This document shows positions 36,032 to 47,785 of a DNA stretch of 64,000 bases, in pieces. Position 1 is the first letter of the stretch. The number at the start of each line of letters is the position of its first letter. Location: the NCBI GenBank assembly GCA_028551475.1, contig CM052354.1, positions 23,211,258-23,275,257 of the forward strand, written 5' to 3'. Below the pieces are notes generated by a model. That model had not been told where the DNA came from. It saw only the letters and a program-made list of their open reading frames with translations, and ran no database searches. The position numbers and the translations under genes are program-made. The DNA is from Casuarina equisetifolia. Lineage: Eukaryota; Streptophyta; Magnoliopsida; Fagales; Casuarinaceae.

Positions 36032-37415
36032 ATGGGTACTGAAGACGAAGATCAGCAAGCACCCTTGCTAAGAGGCTCTTCATCACCTGACGAATCAGAG
36101 GAGCCTCGCAAAAGAACTGGTAATTAAACTTCCCACCTAGGCAGTTGCGTCATACCCGGTTTTTTTGTTTCTTGTTTCTCCATGCTTTTGTTTGCTAATA
36201 TGCTTCCAGGATTGTAAAGATTAAAAAAGCCAACGGTACATGTTTCTGTTTTCTTTATGTTTCTTTCTTCTGCTTTGGGTGTGTGTAGTTTTGATGACAG
36301 AAGGTGAAAGTATGCCTTATCTGCTGCTATTAGAAGCAGAAACGTTTGGTGAAATGGGAAGGAAGAAATGTCCCTTAAAACCGTAATTCAGCAATGCCCA
36401 GCACAAGTGTAGGTGGTTTTCCTGTAGGTGATGCAATGTTTGTTAGGTGCGATTAGCAGCTGGCATTCACGAGAGACAGTATTGTTTTGGGTACTGCTGA
36501 ATTCCAAATTTAACATCCACTAGAGTCTTTGATTCTCTTCATAACTCGCTTTCAGATTGCTCAGATGCAAACCATGGAGTTCAAATTGGAGTTTCTGCTG
36601 AATTGAACCAACCATTTTATCTATTGGCTTTCAAATTCCCACCTGAATCCCAAAACTTCATTTCGGCCACCACTGAGCCTTGCATCATTAGTATTTTAGC
36701 TTTGTTTGATTCATTTTTTCAGGGACCCAATGGACTGCAATAGCGCATGTGATAACGGGAGTTATAGGGGCAGGAGTTCTGTCTCTTGCTTGGAGCGTGG
36801 CTCAACTTGGGTGGATTGCAGGTCCGCTACTCATGATTGTGTTTGCATCCATCACCATTGTTTCCACAAGCCTCCTCTGTGACTGCTACAGATACCCTGA
36901 TCCCGAATGTGGCCCTTCCAGAGTCAAGTCCTATATCGATGCTGTAAGGTATTATTTAGGTGAGAAATCTAATCCCAAAGTCTTGTTTTCTAATCAGCGT
37001 TACATCTCCTGAATACATAACCAATGATGGAGACACACAGCATTATTGGGTTGATATACTTGGCTTGCAAGTTGGAGTTTCAAAAACGTGGACCCATCTA
37101 ACAAAAAATCCAAGAACACTAATTCAAAGCTCCTATTTCTAGTCACAATGTGTGTTTGGGATGGTATCTATGTTCATTTCAATATTGAGCAGGTTTAAGC
37201 TATTATCATGGGAAATGATTGATGGAAAATGGCACACCTCTTTCAGTTCTGTTCTTAAAGTGGATAAACAGTTCATTTGGATGATTTTCTCCTTATGTAA
37301 TCTTCCTTGATCAAATTTCAGGAGACAAGAACCAGAAGTTGTGCGGAGTTTTTGTCAATGAGAGCTTATATGGGACTGCAGTTGCCTATGTCATCACTTC
37401 TGCAAGCAGCATAAG
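36032..37415 (+). pseudogene. AAP7-like amino acid permease, truncated after exon 3
   Basis: This is the first of three tandem permease genes. Exons 36032-36119, 36723-36959 and 37322-37415 have good splice sites and join in frame to about 139 codons. They match the first three exons of the two downstream copies in order and phase, and exons 2 and 3 match the third copy in length (237 and 94 bases). The protein has an acidic N-terminus (MGTEDEDQQAPLLRGS), then TQWTAIAHVITGVIGAGVLS, LAWSVAQLGWIAGP, DCYRYPDPE and a partial third exon (YGTAVAYVITSASSIR). Exons 4-7, more than two thirds of the transporter, are absent from 37416-39382. Reading past the exon 3 donor meets TAA at once. No frameshift or stop lies in the retained exons, so the loss was probably a 3' deletion. 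A short or chimeric transcript remains possible. Confidence 0.8.
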
Positions 37416-39382
37416 GTAATCATGATCAACCTTTTTTCTCTTGCTCTTTGTCCAAAAGTATATGTCAAATTTTCTGTCTTTTTTACTTTTAGTCATGGTC
37501 TAAATAATTAAACCGTTATATAATAACATTGGAATACAAAGACAAAATGTTCCCGAAAGTCCACTACTCCAAACATGCATTGCGATATGAGTTTCCAAAG
37601 CTTCCTTTGGTTGAAAAAGTTCACTGTTTCTCTTAAAATTGGTCATTCAGAAAGAAAACATCTCAGTGAACTATGAATGAATACCGTGCCAAGGTATTGG
37701 GGGAGTTTGTCTTGTTGAAATTAAAAATAACCAGAAGACTCGGACAAATTTGGTAATGCACCTGCATCTTGATGCTTGGCCAAGTTTGTCCGTACATCTC
37801 TAGAAAGAGACTCCTCATTTGCTGCATTCGTTGGAAGGTAGAACTATCTGTCCAAACTCCAAACTACCAGTCTCCAGACCTAACTCCATGGAGTCGGGCC
37901 AAGAAAGTCTTGTTGCAGGCTGTAGCTCGTTGGATATTTGCAGCACTATGATTGAGCCTAGGTAGCCGCAATATTGGACCTTCTGAAGGAAAATGATTGA
38001 GGATACCATTCGCGAAGCCAAAAGATTCATATCAAAGGTATATTCAGCATGACCGCCCCTGGAGATGATTTGAGAAAAATTTTAAAAAGGGTATCTTCTT
38101 ATATGTTCCAAGTGGTTTTTTCTTAATAATTAATTTAGGATAAATTTTTATAATATTTTTAATAATCAAAGTTTAAATATTCATAATTTCATGAATCAGC
38201 TATTTTGTAAGTAGAATCTCGTATCCATCAATATCTTGACCTGCTACTAAGACTTTGACAAGGATGAAATAAATATCTTATGTGGTGGGTAAGATGTCTA
38301 TCCATGAACAGTAGAACACCAGATAGGCTTGACCCCAGAGCGGACGGCGATTGCCAGTTTCGGTGGTTGCCCAACTTGCAGCTTCTTCAGTTGCTTGTCG
38401 TCCTGAAATTGTCGAAACCACTAGGCCCCAAGAAAGTTTCTTTTACTGGGAATTCAAAAGCATGGGGTATATACTGGATAATGGTAAGTAAAAAGGACAA
38501 GACCTTCTGTCTCTTCCCCCTGTCCCTTAGGTGGAATGGACGATCCCGCAGTCGTCCAAAGTTTCCCAAGTTACAATGATGCGAAGGGTCATGTTCGGTG
38601 CTCGAGAGAAAAAAAGAGAAACACTAAGCTAGGATAGTTACTGTACAGAGTGCGAGTCTGTGGCTGTGATTGAATCGTTATCAGATGAGCAGTGCTCTGT
38701 CATCATCATTCCGACGGGAAAATGGATGTAGTAATCCATTTTTTTACCATGGTCTTTCGCCATTTGCTGCTTTCGAGTGGAAAGGACAAAACTTATCCTC
38801 GTTTTCGACTATTTATTTTGTTAAAAGAAGACTAATCACCCACACCCACCCCCACCCTCACCTCTGGTCCTTGCAGGCTTGGTTTCTACTTGATTTGTTT
38901 CAGAATAAAGTTGGGTGAACGGAACAAAGAGGGGCAGTGAAAATGCCATGGTGAACGTGACGGCCGATTTCTTAATTATTGTTTTGGGGTCTACAGAGGA
39001 CCATACATCTTCACGAGCCTTATAAGTCTAACATTACAGAACCTCATGGCTTGTAGCTAGGACCGAGTTGAAGCTTCCGTGGATAGCTCTAACTTACTAG
39101 TAGAATTGGTGAAACTTCTTTATGTTAAAGCAGCCTCCACCAAATGCCATTCATGGTGACCATTTCCCTAGAACAAAGGCTGCAGTCAAATGGTTTATAG
39201 CAAACCTCAAACATTTAGACTCACAGAAATGGTAATATTTATTTGCATCGCTGTATCCGAGGCATGGGATTTTGCGTCCTGGGCATTTTTTATTGCCGCA
39301 TAGCATAGTTTGGTGCCTTAGGACTTTTATATTGGGAGTACAGATAGCAAACTCCATAGTCTGCTTGTGAGCTGAAATAAAC
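37416..39382. other. Spacer between the truncated and first intact AAP7 copies
   Basis: I looked for the missing permease exons (motifs KSNCYHKEGH, SQIPDFHN, DTLKSPPPENQ and FPVEMY) on the plus strand and found none. The frame at 38280-38579 is unrecognised. The right end should hold the promoter and short leader of the next gene. Confidence 0.55.
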
Positions 39383-41550
39383 ATGGCTGTACAACAGTCT
39401 CTCGAAGTAGCTAACGCTTCCTATGATGACGATGGGCATCCCCCAAGAACTGGTAAAAGCTTTTCCAGCATCTTTGGCTAGTTCCTTTAGATTCACTTTC
39501 AGTTCATTGAATTCAGTGTCTCGGAAACTAAATCAGGAACCTTATGGAGCTGCGTTGCTCATATCATTACGGCTGTTATTGGAGCTGGGGTTCTGTCTCT
39601 GGCATGGAGTACTGCACAGTTAGGATGGATAGGGGGGCCCGTTTGCTTGCTCTCCTTTGCAATTATCACCTATATTTCCGCGTTCCTCATGTCCGATTGC
39701 TACAGATCTCCGGACTCCAAAACCGGAACACGAAACTATACTTATATGGACGCTGTTACAGTCAATCTGGGTAGCATAACACCCACTCCTTTTCTTCTTT
39801 TAGAAGTTTTACGTGATCTTCAACTTAGGATATTCTTAACAAAGGTTGCTACTTTATATGCCCCTGATTTGGTTTAGTGAACTTCAGGAAGAAAACATAC
39901 ATGGTTTTGTGGTTTGCTTCAATATTTGAGCTTTTATGGGACTGCTATTGCTTATGTAATCACTACGGCAACCTGTATGAGGTACTTATATAGCGCTTTC
40001 GGACTAATATAATTTTGTGTGTTGAAGATTTGTCCCTGCGTCATCTCTTACCTTTTCTTCTGTTTTTTCTTTTGAATATACCCTTTTCCATTAGCTATGT
40101 CTATTATATTTTCTCCCTTTTCTCCCTCCACCACTACCCGATCTCTATTTGCCAAATTTCTTCTTTGTAATGCTTCTGTTGATATGTTAACGCAGAGCAA
40201 TTCTGAAATCAAACTGTTATCACAAGGAAGGGCACCAAGCTGCATGTTCATATGGGGATACTTTTTATATGCTGTTATTTGGACTTATTCAGATCGTCAT
40301 GTCTCAGATTCCAGATTTCCATAACATGGCATGGCTTTCGATCGTCGCTGCACTCATGTCCTTCAGCTACGCCACTATCGGATTGGGGCTTGGCTTCGCG
40401 AAAGTTATAGGTAGGGAATTTGCCTTCTGTTACATCATAAGACATCCAACTCTAGGACAAGTACTACCCTTTGGTCATTTGGTACTTTATGCAATAGAAA
40501 AAAAAGTTATCTCATTCACTAGAAACTGTATTTACCTCATCTAATGTAGTCTTGGATTTGTAATGGCAGAAAATGGGAAGATTCAGGGAAGCATTTCAGG
40601 AGTCCCAACTACTACCACTGCCGATAAACTGTGGTTGGTCTTTCAGGCACTTGGGGACATTGCCTTCGCCTACCCATACTCGATTATTGTTCTTGAGATA
40701 CAGGTACGAACCAGAGCCTTTCAGTAAACCAAATTGGCCAAAAACAACAGAGAAGTTTTATTTTTCGGTAAGAAACTAGTTAAATTCAGTATCTAAAATG
40801 AACTGTGACATTGTCAAACAAAGGACACTTTGAAGTCTCCCCCCCCAGAAAACCAGACAATGAAGAGGGCCTCCATGGGTGCCATCTTTATCACAACCTT
40901 CTTCTACCTCTGCTGTGGGTGTTTTGGATATGCAGCATTTGGGAATGATACACCAGGAAACCTGTTGACTGGATTTGGTTTCTATGAACCTTACTGGCTC
41001 ATTGACTTTGCTAACGCTTGCATTGTTCTTCATTTGGTGGGAGGATATCAGGTACTACGAATTAATATCAGATACTTAAAATCCATTCCTATAACCATCG
41101 GGATATGCTTCCATTTTGAGAAACAATTTCTTTCTTTTTATCTCACAGATCTTTAGTCAGCCAATATTTGCATTTGTTGAAACATGGCTTACCAAGAAAT
41201 TCCCAGAGAGTGGCTTTGTAAACAAGTTCTACTCCATCCGCCTCCCATTTCTGCCGGCGTTCAAGTGGAATCTTCTCAGGCTATGTTTCCGGACTGCGTA
41301 TGTGATATCAACCACTGTACTTGCAATGCTGTTCCCTTACTTCAACCAAGTCTTGGGGCTACTGGGAGCCTTGAACTTTTGGCCTCTGACCATATATTTC
41401 CCTGTGGAGATGTACTTTGTACAAAAGAAAATAGGGGCTTGGACAAAGCAATGGGTTGTGCTTAGGACATTTAGCTTTGTTTGCCTTCTTGTCTCCATTG
41501 TGGGTTTTGTGGGCTCACTTGAAGGACTTATAAGTGCCAAGCTGAGCTGA
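39383..41550 (+). CDS. AAP7: Amino acid permease, AAP7-like (copy 2)
   Basis: This is a proton-coupled amino acid importer of the AAP/AAAP family, a multi-span membrane protein, usually at the plasma membrane. Seven exons join in frame to 458 codons: 39383-39452, 39537-39770, 39888-39981, 40196-40410, 40570-40703, 40824-41051, 41149-41550. Motifs in order are GTLWSCVAHIITAVIGAGVL, LAWSTAQLGWIGGP, KSNCYHKEGHQAACSYGD, SQIPDFHNMAWLS, FQALGDIAFAYPYS, DTLKSPPPENQTMKRAS, GCFGYAAFGNDTPGNLLTGF, FWPLTIYFPVEMYF and the short end SLEGLISAKLS. The short C-terminus and the YPYSIIVLEIQ and DFANACIVLHLVGGYQ segments fit AAP7 better than AAP1-6. Substrate and activity of AAP7 are poorly known. The exon 6 acceptor is AAG, as in the next copy. 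Confidence 0.94.
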
Positions 41551-43379
41551 GAGATAGATGCAATTCCCACAGTGAATATGAGGAAAGAAAGTATAAGGTC
41601 TGTGATATCGGTTCATAATTATAAAAGTAATGTTGCTTGGTGAATATGGCTGTTACAAAATGGACAAATAAGAGTTTGCCTGTACATTTTGTTATTCAAC
41701 AAATTCGGAAGGTGAAAAGTTTTGTTGGACTCAGGAGGTTGTAAGTGAGTGCCAAGTGACTACCAAGCCTGCAAGCATCTCTCTATTAACAATTTTTTAT
41801 TTTATTTGGTGTAATAATAGAGCTTAAAATCCGAAAAAATTTGACCTTTTGCCAAAGAAAGTCTCATTGGCTTGGTCTGCACCAAGATTCTAGAATTCAG
41901 CATGTGGACCTGATTTTAACAGTGACGCATCACCATGATTCCATCCTAAGCAGCATGGTTTCAGACAAATTCTGAACCCACAATTCCCTGCATTCTTCCC
42001 TCATCTCTTCTTATCCACAATACTACCTTGGAAGTGTGCATGCCTGAATACCCAGTAGTTGAAACAGGTGGCTTTTAACGAGAAAACCAGTGCAGCACAA
42101 GATTATAGCATTGCATAGAATTCCAAGTATCGTATACGTAGACAGTGTCGAACTTTGCAAGTAGATTCTATGTAGTGCATTTAACATATCGATATATGTT
42201 GGAGTTCTTATGCAAATGGTGCTGCCAATAAGTTCTCGTGTCTTAGAAATCCATTTGTAAAGCTTTCTTTCTTCCTATCTCATGCCTTTACCATAATCCA
42301 CTGCATCAAGCATCGAACTTCAGCTTACTGATATCCTTTGTATCATGAATCGAGACTTATATAATAGGGTGACATTACAAAAACCACTATTTTCAGCATG
42401 TTGATTCATTTCGAGCATCAAAAAATGACAATAACGTAATAACTGGGTGTTGTTGATACTGTCCTGGTACGGAACAACTAGTTGTGGCAGGAGGCACAAA
42501 CCCTAAGAAACCAGACGGTTCCATGGGAAAGAGAAGAAGCAACTAAAAACTAAAATACAGAAAACGATAAATCAAACTAGTCTAATTTCTTTCATCCCTA
42601 AAGTTCCTTACATGTTACATTTAGTGGAATATAAAAAAGGAGTAACATGAGCTTGTGTCAAGCTGTAGGAGGCCCAGTAAGGCAATCTGCTAGTACAGTG
42701 ATTGGCCTAAACCTATGCTTTAAAATTATATTAAAAGATAATTCATGACATGTTAGGCACCGACTATGTTCAAGACTATTCAAATAAGTAGAGATGTAGG
42801 ATCAGGGTCTTAGACCTTGCTTATTTTCTGCATTACAATTGCATGTGACTTGTCAAACTATCCAACCACACGTGAAGGGTTAGCGGCCAAACCACGTCTT
42901 CAATTTTCTGAGAAAAATTTTCAGTCAAAACAAACAGCAGCTATGGTTCTTTTTTAGTTCTCGTATTATTTGCTCTGTGCATGATTCGTTTCACAACCTG
43001 CCTCAGACCAAAACCCACAATCTCTACAGGCATTCCACTGTTCTTCCTGTCTTCGGTCGAAGGATAGAGAAATTGCCTTCTTTCTGGGTCCTTGAAGACA
43101 AAAAGGTTGTCTAGGCCACGTCTGAGGTTCCCATATTTTCCATTTGAAAAATTTGAAAAAAGTGAGGATAGAGTGTGAAAGACTTGGAAATTAGTTTTTA
43201 TAGTTCAAATTCGTTACGATCATTCCAAGAAACGAATCTGTTAACCCAATAACTTGAATATCTGACGTCTGCAGAAAGGAAACTTGGAAAAGTCTCCAGA
43301 ACCCAAAAGTGGACTTGATCTTTCTCTCTCTGTTTTTCTTCATTCACTCTGTATTCGAGTCATCTCTGTAGGCTTCACC
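41551..43379. other. Spacer between the two intact AAP7-like genes
   Basis: 3' UTR of copy 2 on the left, promoter of copy 3 on the right. Otherwise no coding signal was found. Confidence 0.6.
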
Positions 43380-43387
43380 TTTATAAG
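43380..43387 (+). promoter_or_regulatory. TATA box of AAP7-like copy 3
   Basis: TTTATAAG lies about 50 bases before the ATG at 43436. Confidence 0.5.
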
Positions 43388-43435
43388 TTCTTGAGGAGGC
43401 TTGCCCTGTAAAAGATAATTCATTGTTTCGTCGCC

Positions 43436-46400
43436 ATGGGAGGAGAAAATGAAGATAAACTGTCCCCACTCTTGCAAACTCAACCAGAAGAGTCTCATCT
43501 CGTCAGAACTGGTTTGTCTTCCGCTCCTTCTTCCTTCAATCTTCTTCTAGTCTCTTTGCTTCTCTGTTCAATCTCCCTCCTTTCCTTTTCGAAGTAGTTT
43601 TCGCGCAGCAGGCATCATTCTTTTCATTCTTTTCATTCTTTTCATTCTTCTCAATTCTTTCACTTCCATGATCATTAAAGAACTGGAATATGAAGAATGA
43701 GAGGAATCATTGCATTATTGCCATGAATTGAAAGATGAACAATGTCAATCCAAAGAGCCTTTTATTTTCGATATTGAAGTTTGTTTTTTTCCTTTTTTTT
43801 TTTTTTTTTTCTCTCTCTCTCTCTTTAATGCTGATGTCCTGATATTCAATATGTCCACCTTGAAGGCACTGAATGGACGGCTGTAGCACATATAATAACG
43901 GGAGTGATAGGATCAGGAGTTCTATCTCTAGCATGGAGCATGGCGCAACTAGGGTGGATTGCAGGTCCATTGGCCATGGTGTTCTTTGCTTCAATCACCC
44001 TCTTTGCTACGTTCCTCCTCTGCGACTCCTATCGATCTCCTGATCCTGAAATTGGGCCTGGAAGAAATCGGTCCTATCTTGAAGCTGTTTACGTTAACTT
44101 AGGTAAGCCAAATCTACCAACTTCTTCTTCTTTCTTTCCATTTTTTATTGTTTTAGTCAATGTTGAACCCTGAAAGTTGTGGCGGAAAGGACCAAAGATA
44201 ACATGCTTTGTTTCCTTGGGTGGCCACGTATCCTGAGAAACACCTGGTTTTTCACTTATTTAATGACACATGATTGGTTCTTCACAAATTACTTCTTTTT
44301 CAAGCTACAGTACTTCTTCCGCCATGGCGGAAAAGTCTATCACTGAATCATTAGGACGGCAAAAATGGGATCCCACTGGAACAAATTATTCCTAAAGAAT
44401 TGGAGAGGAACTGAAACCTGATTTGTCCAGAGAGTTCTGCGATGAATGTCACTTCAACCGAGAAAACCCACCTACTTGCTTTTCAGGAATTGACTGTCGG
44501 GTTGTGTGGGAAAGGATTGGTCCTAAATACCACGTCAGTATGCTATGATTGTCCATCCATTCTGCTCAAGCAACGTGTTTCCCTTTCCCAAGATCTGTAT
44601 AACTCTAGAAGTCACCATTTTTTTAAATCACAGATAAGAACCATTAAAACTCGATGCAGGTGGCATCATTTTGCTCGAGTATAATGAGTGTGCTGGACGC
44701 AAAAGTGGCGAAAAGTCCCCCCCGTTGGCCTTATGTGATCACCTGATTGATTGCGTTATGCAATTCTCTTACTATGAATTAAGTTGGGAAAGAACTGTTT
44801 AGGAACCACAGTCTCAGCAGAAAAAAGGGCATGGTTTTCTCCACCCAAAAAAAAAAAAGAAAGAGCCGTTCCTCCTTAGTTTTGATGGTTAAAATGGATT
44901 TCAGGAAGAAAAAATGCATGGGTGTGTGGCCTCTTTGTACAACTGAGTTTATTCGGAACAAGCATTGCCTATACAATCACGTCCGCCATCAGTATGAGGT
45001 ATGTTGTTAGACCTTTTCTTTATCTGTTGAGCATATCTTGTATCTGGTTCTTAAAAAATTGGCATAAACTGAAGCTCCAAATTTCCTAGAAAACCTATTA
45101 GTTTCCATGTTGGGTAACTTGTTTTGGGTATTTCGAGTCACCATCATTTCGCATCTAAAGAGGGTTTAGATTACCTTGTTTTGTTTCTTCCGTAAAACAC
45201 ATTGGGCAGAGCAATCCAGAAATCGAACTGTTACCACAAGGAAGGACACGAGGCTGCATGTGACTTTGGAGACACCTCTTATATGTTACTCTTTGGAGCT
45301 GTCCAATTGGTTCTATCTCAGATACCGGACTTCCACAATTTACAATGGCTGTCAATTCTTGCTGCAATCATGTCCTTCTCCTATTCTTCCATTGGATTGG
45401 GACTCGGCGTCGCAAAAGTAATAGGTATGCTCGTGGCTTAACCGATGTTCTTTAGCTCTCATAATTCGCTTATAGATTGACGTTTTAGGGAATTAGGAGT
45501 TTATAAATCTCTTGCCATTAATGTTGCAGGTGATGGATATGTAATGGGCAGCATTGGAGGGATCTCAAGCTCCAGCGTTGCTGACAAAGTATGGTTGGTA
45601 TCTCAAGCGCTTGGAGACATAGCCTTTGCCTTCCCTTTCTCAATCATTCTCATTGAGATACAGGTTTGACACTTCTCAGGTTTCATACAAAGTGAGTGAC
45701 TTCCTTACCAAAAATGCACGTTTTAACTAAGAAATTGGCAAAATGTGAAGGATACTTTGAAATCACCTCCACCAGAAAACCAGACAATGAAGAGGGCCTC
45801 AACAACAGCAATCATAGTGACAACCTTCTTCTACCTATTCTGTGGAGGCTTTGGATATGCAGCCTTTGGGGATGATACGCCAGGGGACCTCTTGACGGGG
45901 TTTGGATTCTATGAACCATACTGGCTAGTCGACTTTGCTAACGCTTGCATTGTGCTGCATCTAATTGGAGGATATCAGGTACATTCATCTTATGTTACAT
46001 TTTTTACATTCATGTCTCCTAGTTTTTGTTGCAGTCAATGTGACAAAGATTATCATGATACCTCTATTGAAAATGTTGTGAGTCACTCATTACTTATATA
46101 TGGGATATCCTCTTTCTCAATAAAGGATTCTTTTTACAAATGATTAAGTCTTTCTAAACTAAGTCCTTATTAATTTCCTCATTTTTGAGATGAGTGTATG
46201 AAAAATAATAATTGCCTCACATCATTAATATCTTAATGCTATAAACCAACATATTGCAGTTAGTGTTTTTTTTTTTTTTTCCACACAACACCAAGAGGGA
46301 GAGGGAGTTTTGAACCCTAACTTGATGGACTCGCAAGTCAGGGGCTCCTTGACTTTTTGCCATTAAGTCAAGGGGACATCCCAATCAGTACATTAATGTT

Positions 46401-46840
46401 TCTTTTTACCTTATTTTTCCATGCACATATGATGGCAGGTTTATAGTCAACCACTGTTTGCAAATGTTGAGAGATGGTTGGCCGAAAAGTTTTCAGGCAG
46501 CAGATTTGTGGATGATACACACGCTCTGAAACTCCCATTGCTCCCAGAAATTAGATTAAACCTTCTCAGGTTGTGTTTCCGAAGTGTTTACGTTGCAGTA
46601 ACAACCGGGATTGCGATGATCTTCCCTTACTTCAACCAGGTTTTGGGACTGCAAGGAAGCTTGATCTTTTGGCCCTTATCCATTTACTTTCCTGTGGAGA
46701 TGTACTTAAAGCAGAGGAACATCCAAGCCTGGACAGCCAAGTGGATCATCTTCCGAACATTCAGCATCTTTTGCTTGTTTATAACAATATTCGCCTTGAT
46801 TGGGTCAGTTGAAGGACTCATAACTGCAAAACTAAGCTGA
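43436..46840 (+). CDS. AAP7: Amino acid permease, AAP7-like (copy 3)
   Basis: A second intact member of the tandem cluster. Seven exons join in frame to 461 codons: 43436-43511, 43866-44102, 44905-44998, 45210-45424, 45530-45663, 45751-45978, 46439-46840. Exons 3-7 have exactly the same lengths as in copy 2 (94, 215, 134, 228, 402), as expected for tandem duplicates. Motifs are TEWTAVAHIITGVIGSGVL, KSNCYHKEGHEAACDFGDTS, SQIPDFHNLQWLS, SQALGDIAFAFPFS, DTLKSPPPENQTMKRAS, GGFGYAAFGDDTPGDLLTGF, FWPLSIYFPVEMYL and the end SVEGLITAKLS. Its N-terminus (MGGENEDKLSPLLQTQ) resembles that of the truncated first copy (acidic, with PLL) more than copy 2. Intron 1 has a 9-base tandem repeat and a CT run; intron 6 contains a SINE-like insertion. 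Regulation cannot be read from the sequence. Confidence 0.94.
43616..43659 (+). repeat. Tandem repeat CATTCTTTT in intron 1 of AAP7-like copy 3
   Basis: About four to five 9-base units, the last ones imperfect. A T/CT tract follows at about 43787-43826. Confidence 0.85.
46266..46385 (-). mobile_element. tRNA-derived SINE-like insertion in intron 6 of AAP7-like copy 3
   Basis: On the minus strand the order is A-box-like CTTGACTTAATGGCAA (46357-46372), B-box-like GGGTTCAAAACTCC (46304-46317), and a 3' poly-A of 15 or more (the T run at 46266-46280 on plus). Head, spacing and tail are those of a plant tRNA-derived SINE. Target-site duplications were looked for and not found, so the ends are approximate. 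It lies antisense to the host gene and does not disturb splice sites. Confidence 0.5.
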
Positions 46841-47573
46841 GAAACTGCAGTTGGGACCTTTCACAGGAGGAAAAGAGTGATCATGGATGGACTTGTAAAG
46901 AAACGTTGCTGTTGTGTGGTTTAAACACAGGAAAAGAAAATAAAAGATGTTGAAGTACTTCTTGTGATGGAGGCATCTCTGAATTTTAATGAAGAAGCCT
47001 TACAAATGTCAGATTGATATACGCAGCCTGGTGATGCGAATTCTGGGTTTGTACTGAAAATGAACTACAAGAACGTATTCTTCATTCAGTTGTTAAAGAA
47101 CCTACCTAGTGTGATAGAAATAGCATTCAAAGTTCGACTCATTTAATCAAGCTGTGTAGTGTAATTAACAGCATTTTGCATCCGCAAGTCTGCATGCTGT
47201 GAATAAGTACATGACTTCCTTAGCCAAACTTTGGCTCAATGAAACAAAAACGGCTGGAAATCAACATGGTAGCTTTGATACGTTTTTGTGTGAGAGGCAC
47301 ACGCATGGGCAAGAACCTTGGCTTATGTAAACCTGGAGGACGAGAAGGGGGATTTGTGTGAATCAAGCAGAAAGCTACCCAACATTTGCACAGCCCAAAC
47401 TAGGCAGTCAAAGAGAGAGAGAGAGAGGGAGAGAGTTGACCGGGCGTCTTGTGGGTGAGCTACCGGCCCATCTGTCACACGCTCAATAGCGTTGAATTCT
47501 TTAATAAAATCATGCACCTTTGATGTGAGTTTCCCTTCAGAAATGACCCCCATGCAATTGTAACCCCATTGCT
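46841..47573. other. Intergenic region between AAP7-like copy 3 and MYB80
   Basis: 3' UTR of the permease, then MYB80 upstream DNA including a short AG-repeat at about 47411-47434. No gene seen. Confidence 0.6.
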
Positions 47574-47582
47574 TATATATAA
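47574..47582 (+). promoter_or_regulatory. TATA box of MYB80
   Basis: TATATATAA lies about 210 bases before the ATG at 47786, implying a leader of about 175-180 bases. Confidence 0.55.
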
Positions 47583-47785
47583 GAAAAGCTAGTTGGCCTC
47601 ACAGATTAGAAAAGTGACCAAAGAAATGCTTCAACTCCTTTCTTTTTCTTGAAAACTTACAGAAGATTGGCAAGGTTTAAGTGAGGCGGTAGAGAATTGT
47701 CTTTAACTCCAATCTCCTTTTCTACTCTTTCTTTCCTACATACTGCTATTATTACCAAAGGAGAATAAGAATTGAAAAACCAGAG

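Noticed and set aside
37416..39382. Possible leftover exons 4-7 of the truncated AAP7 copy
   Set aside because: None of the conserved permease motifs was found on the plus strand in this spacer.
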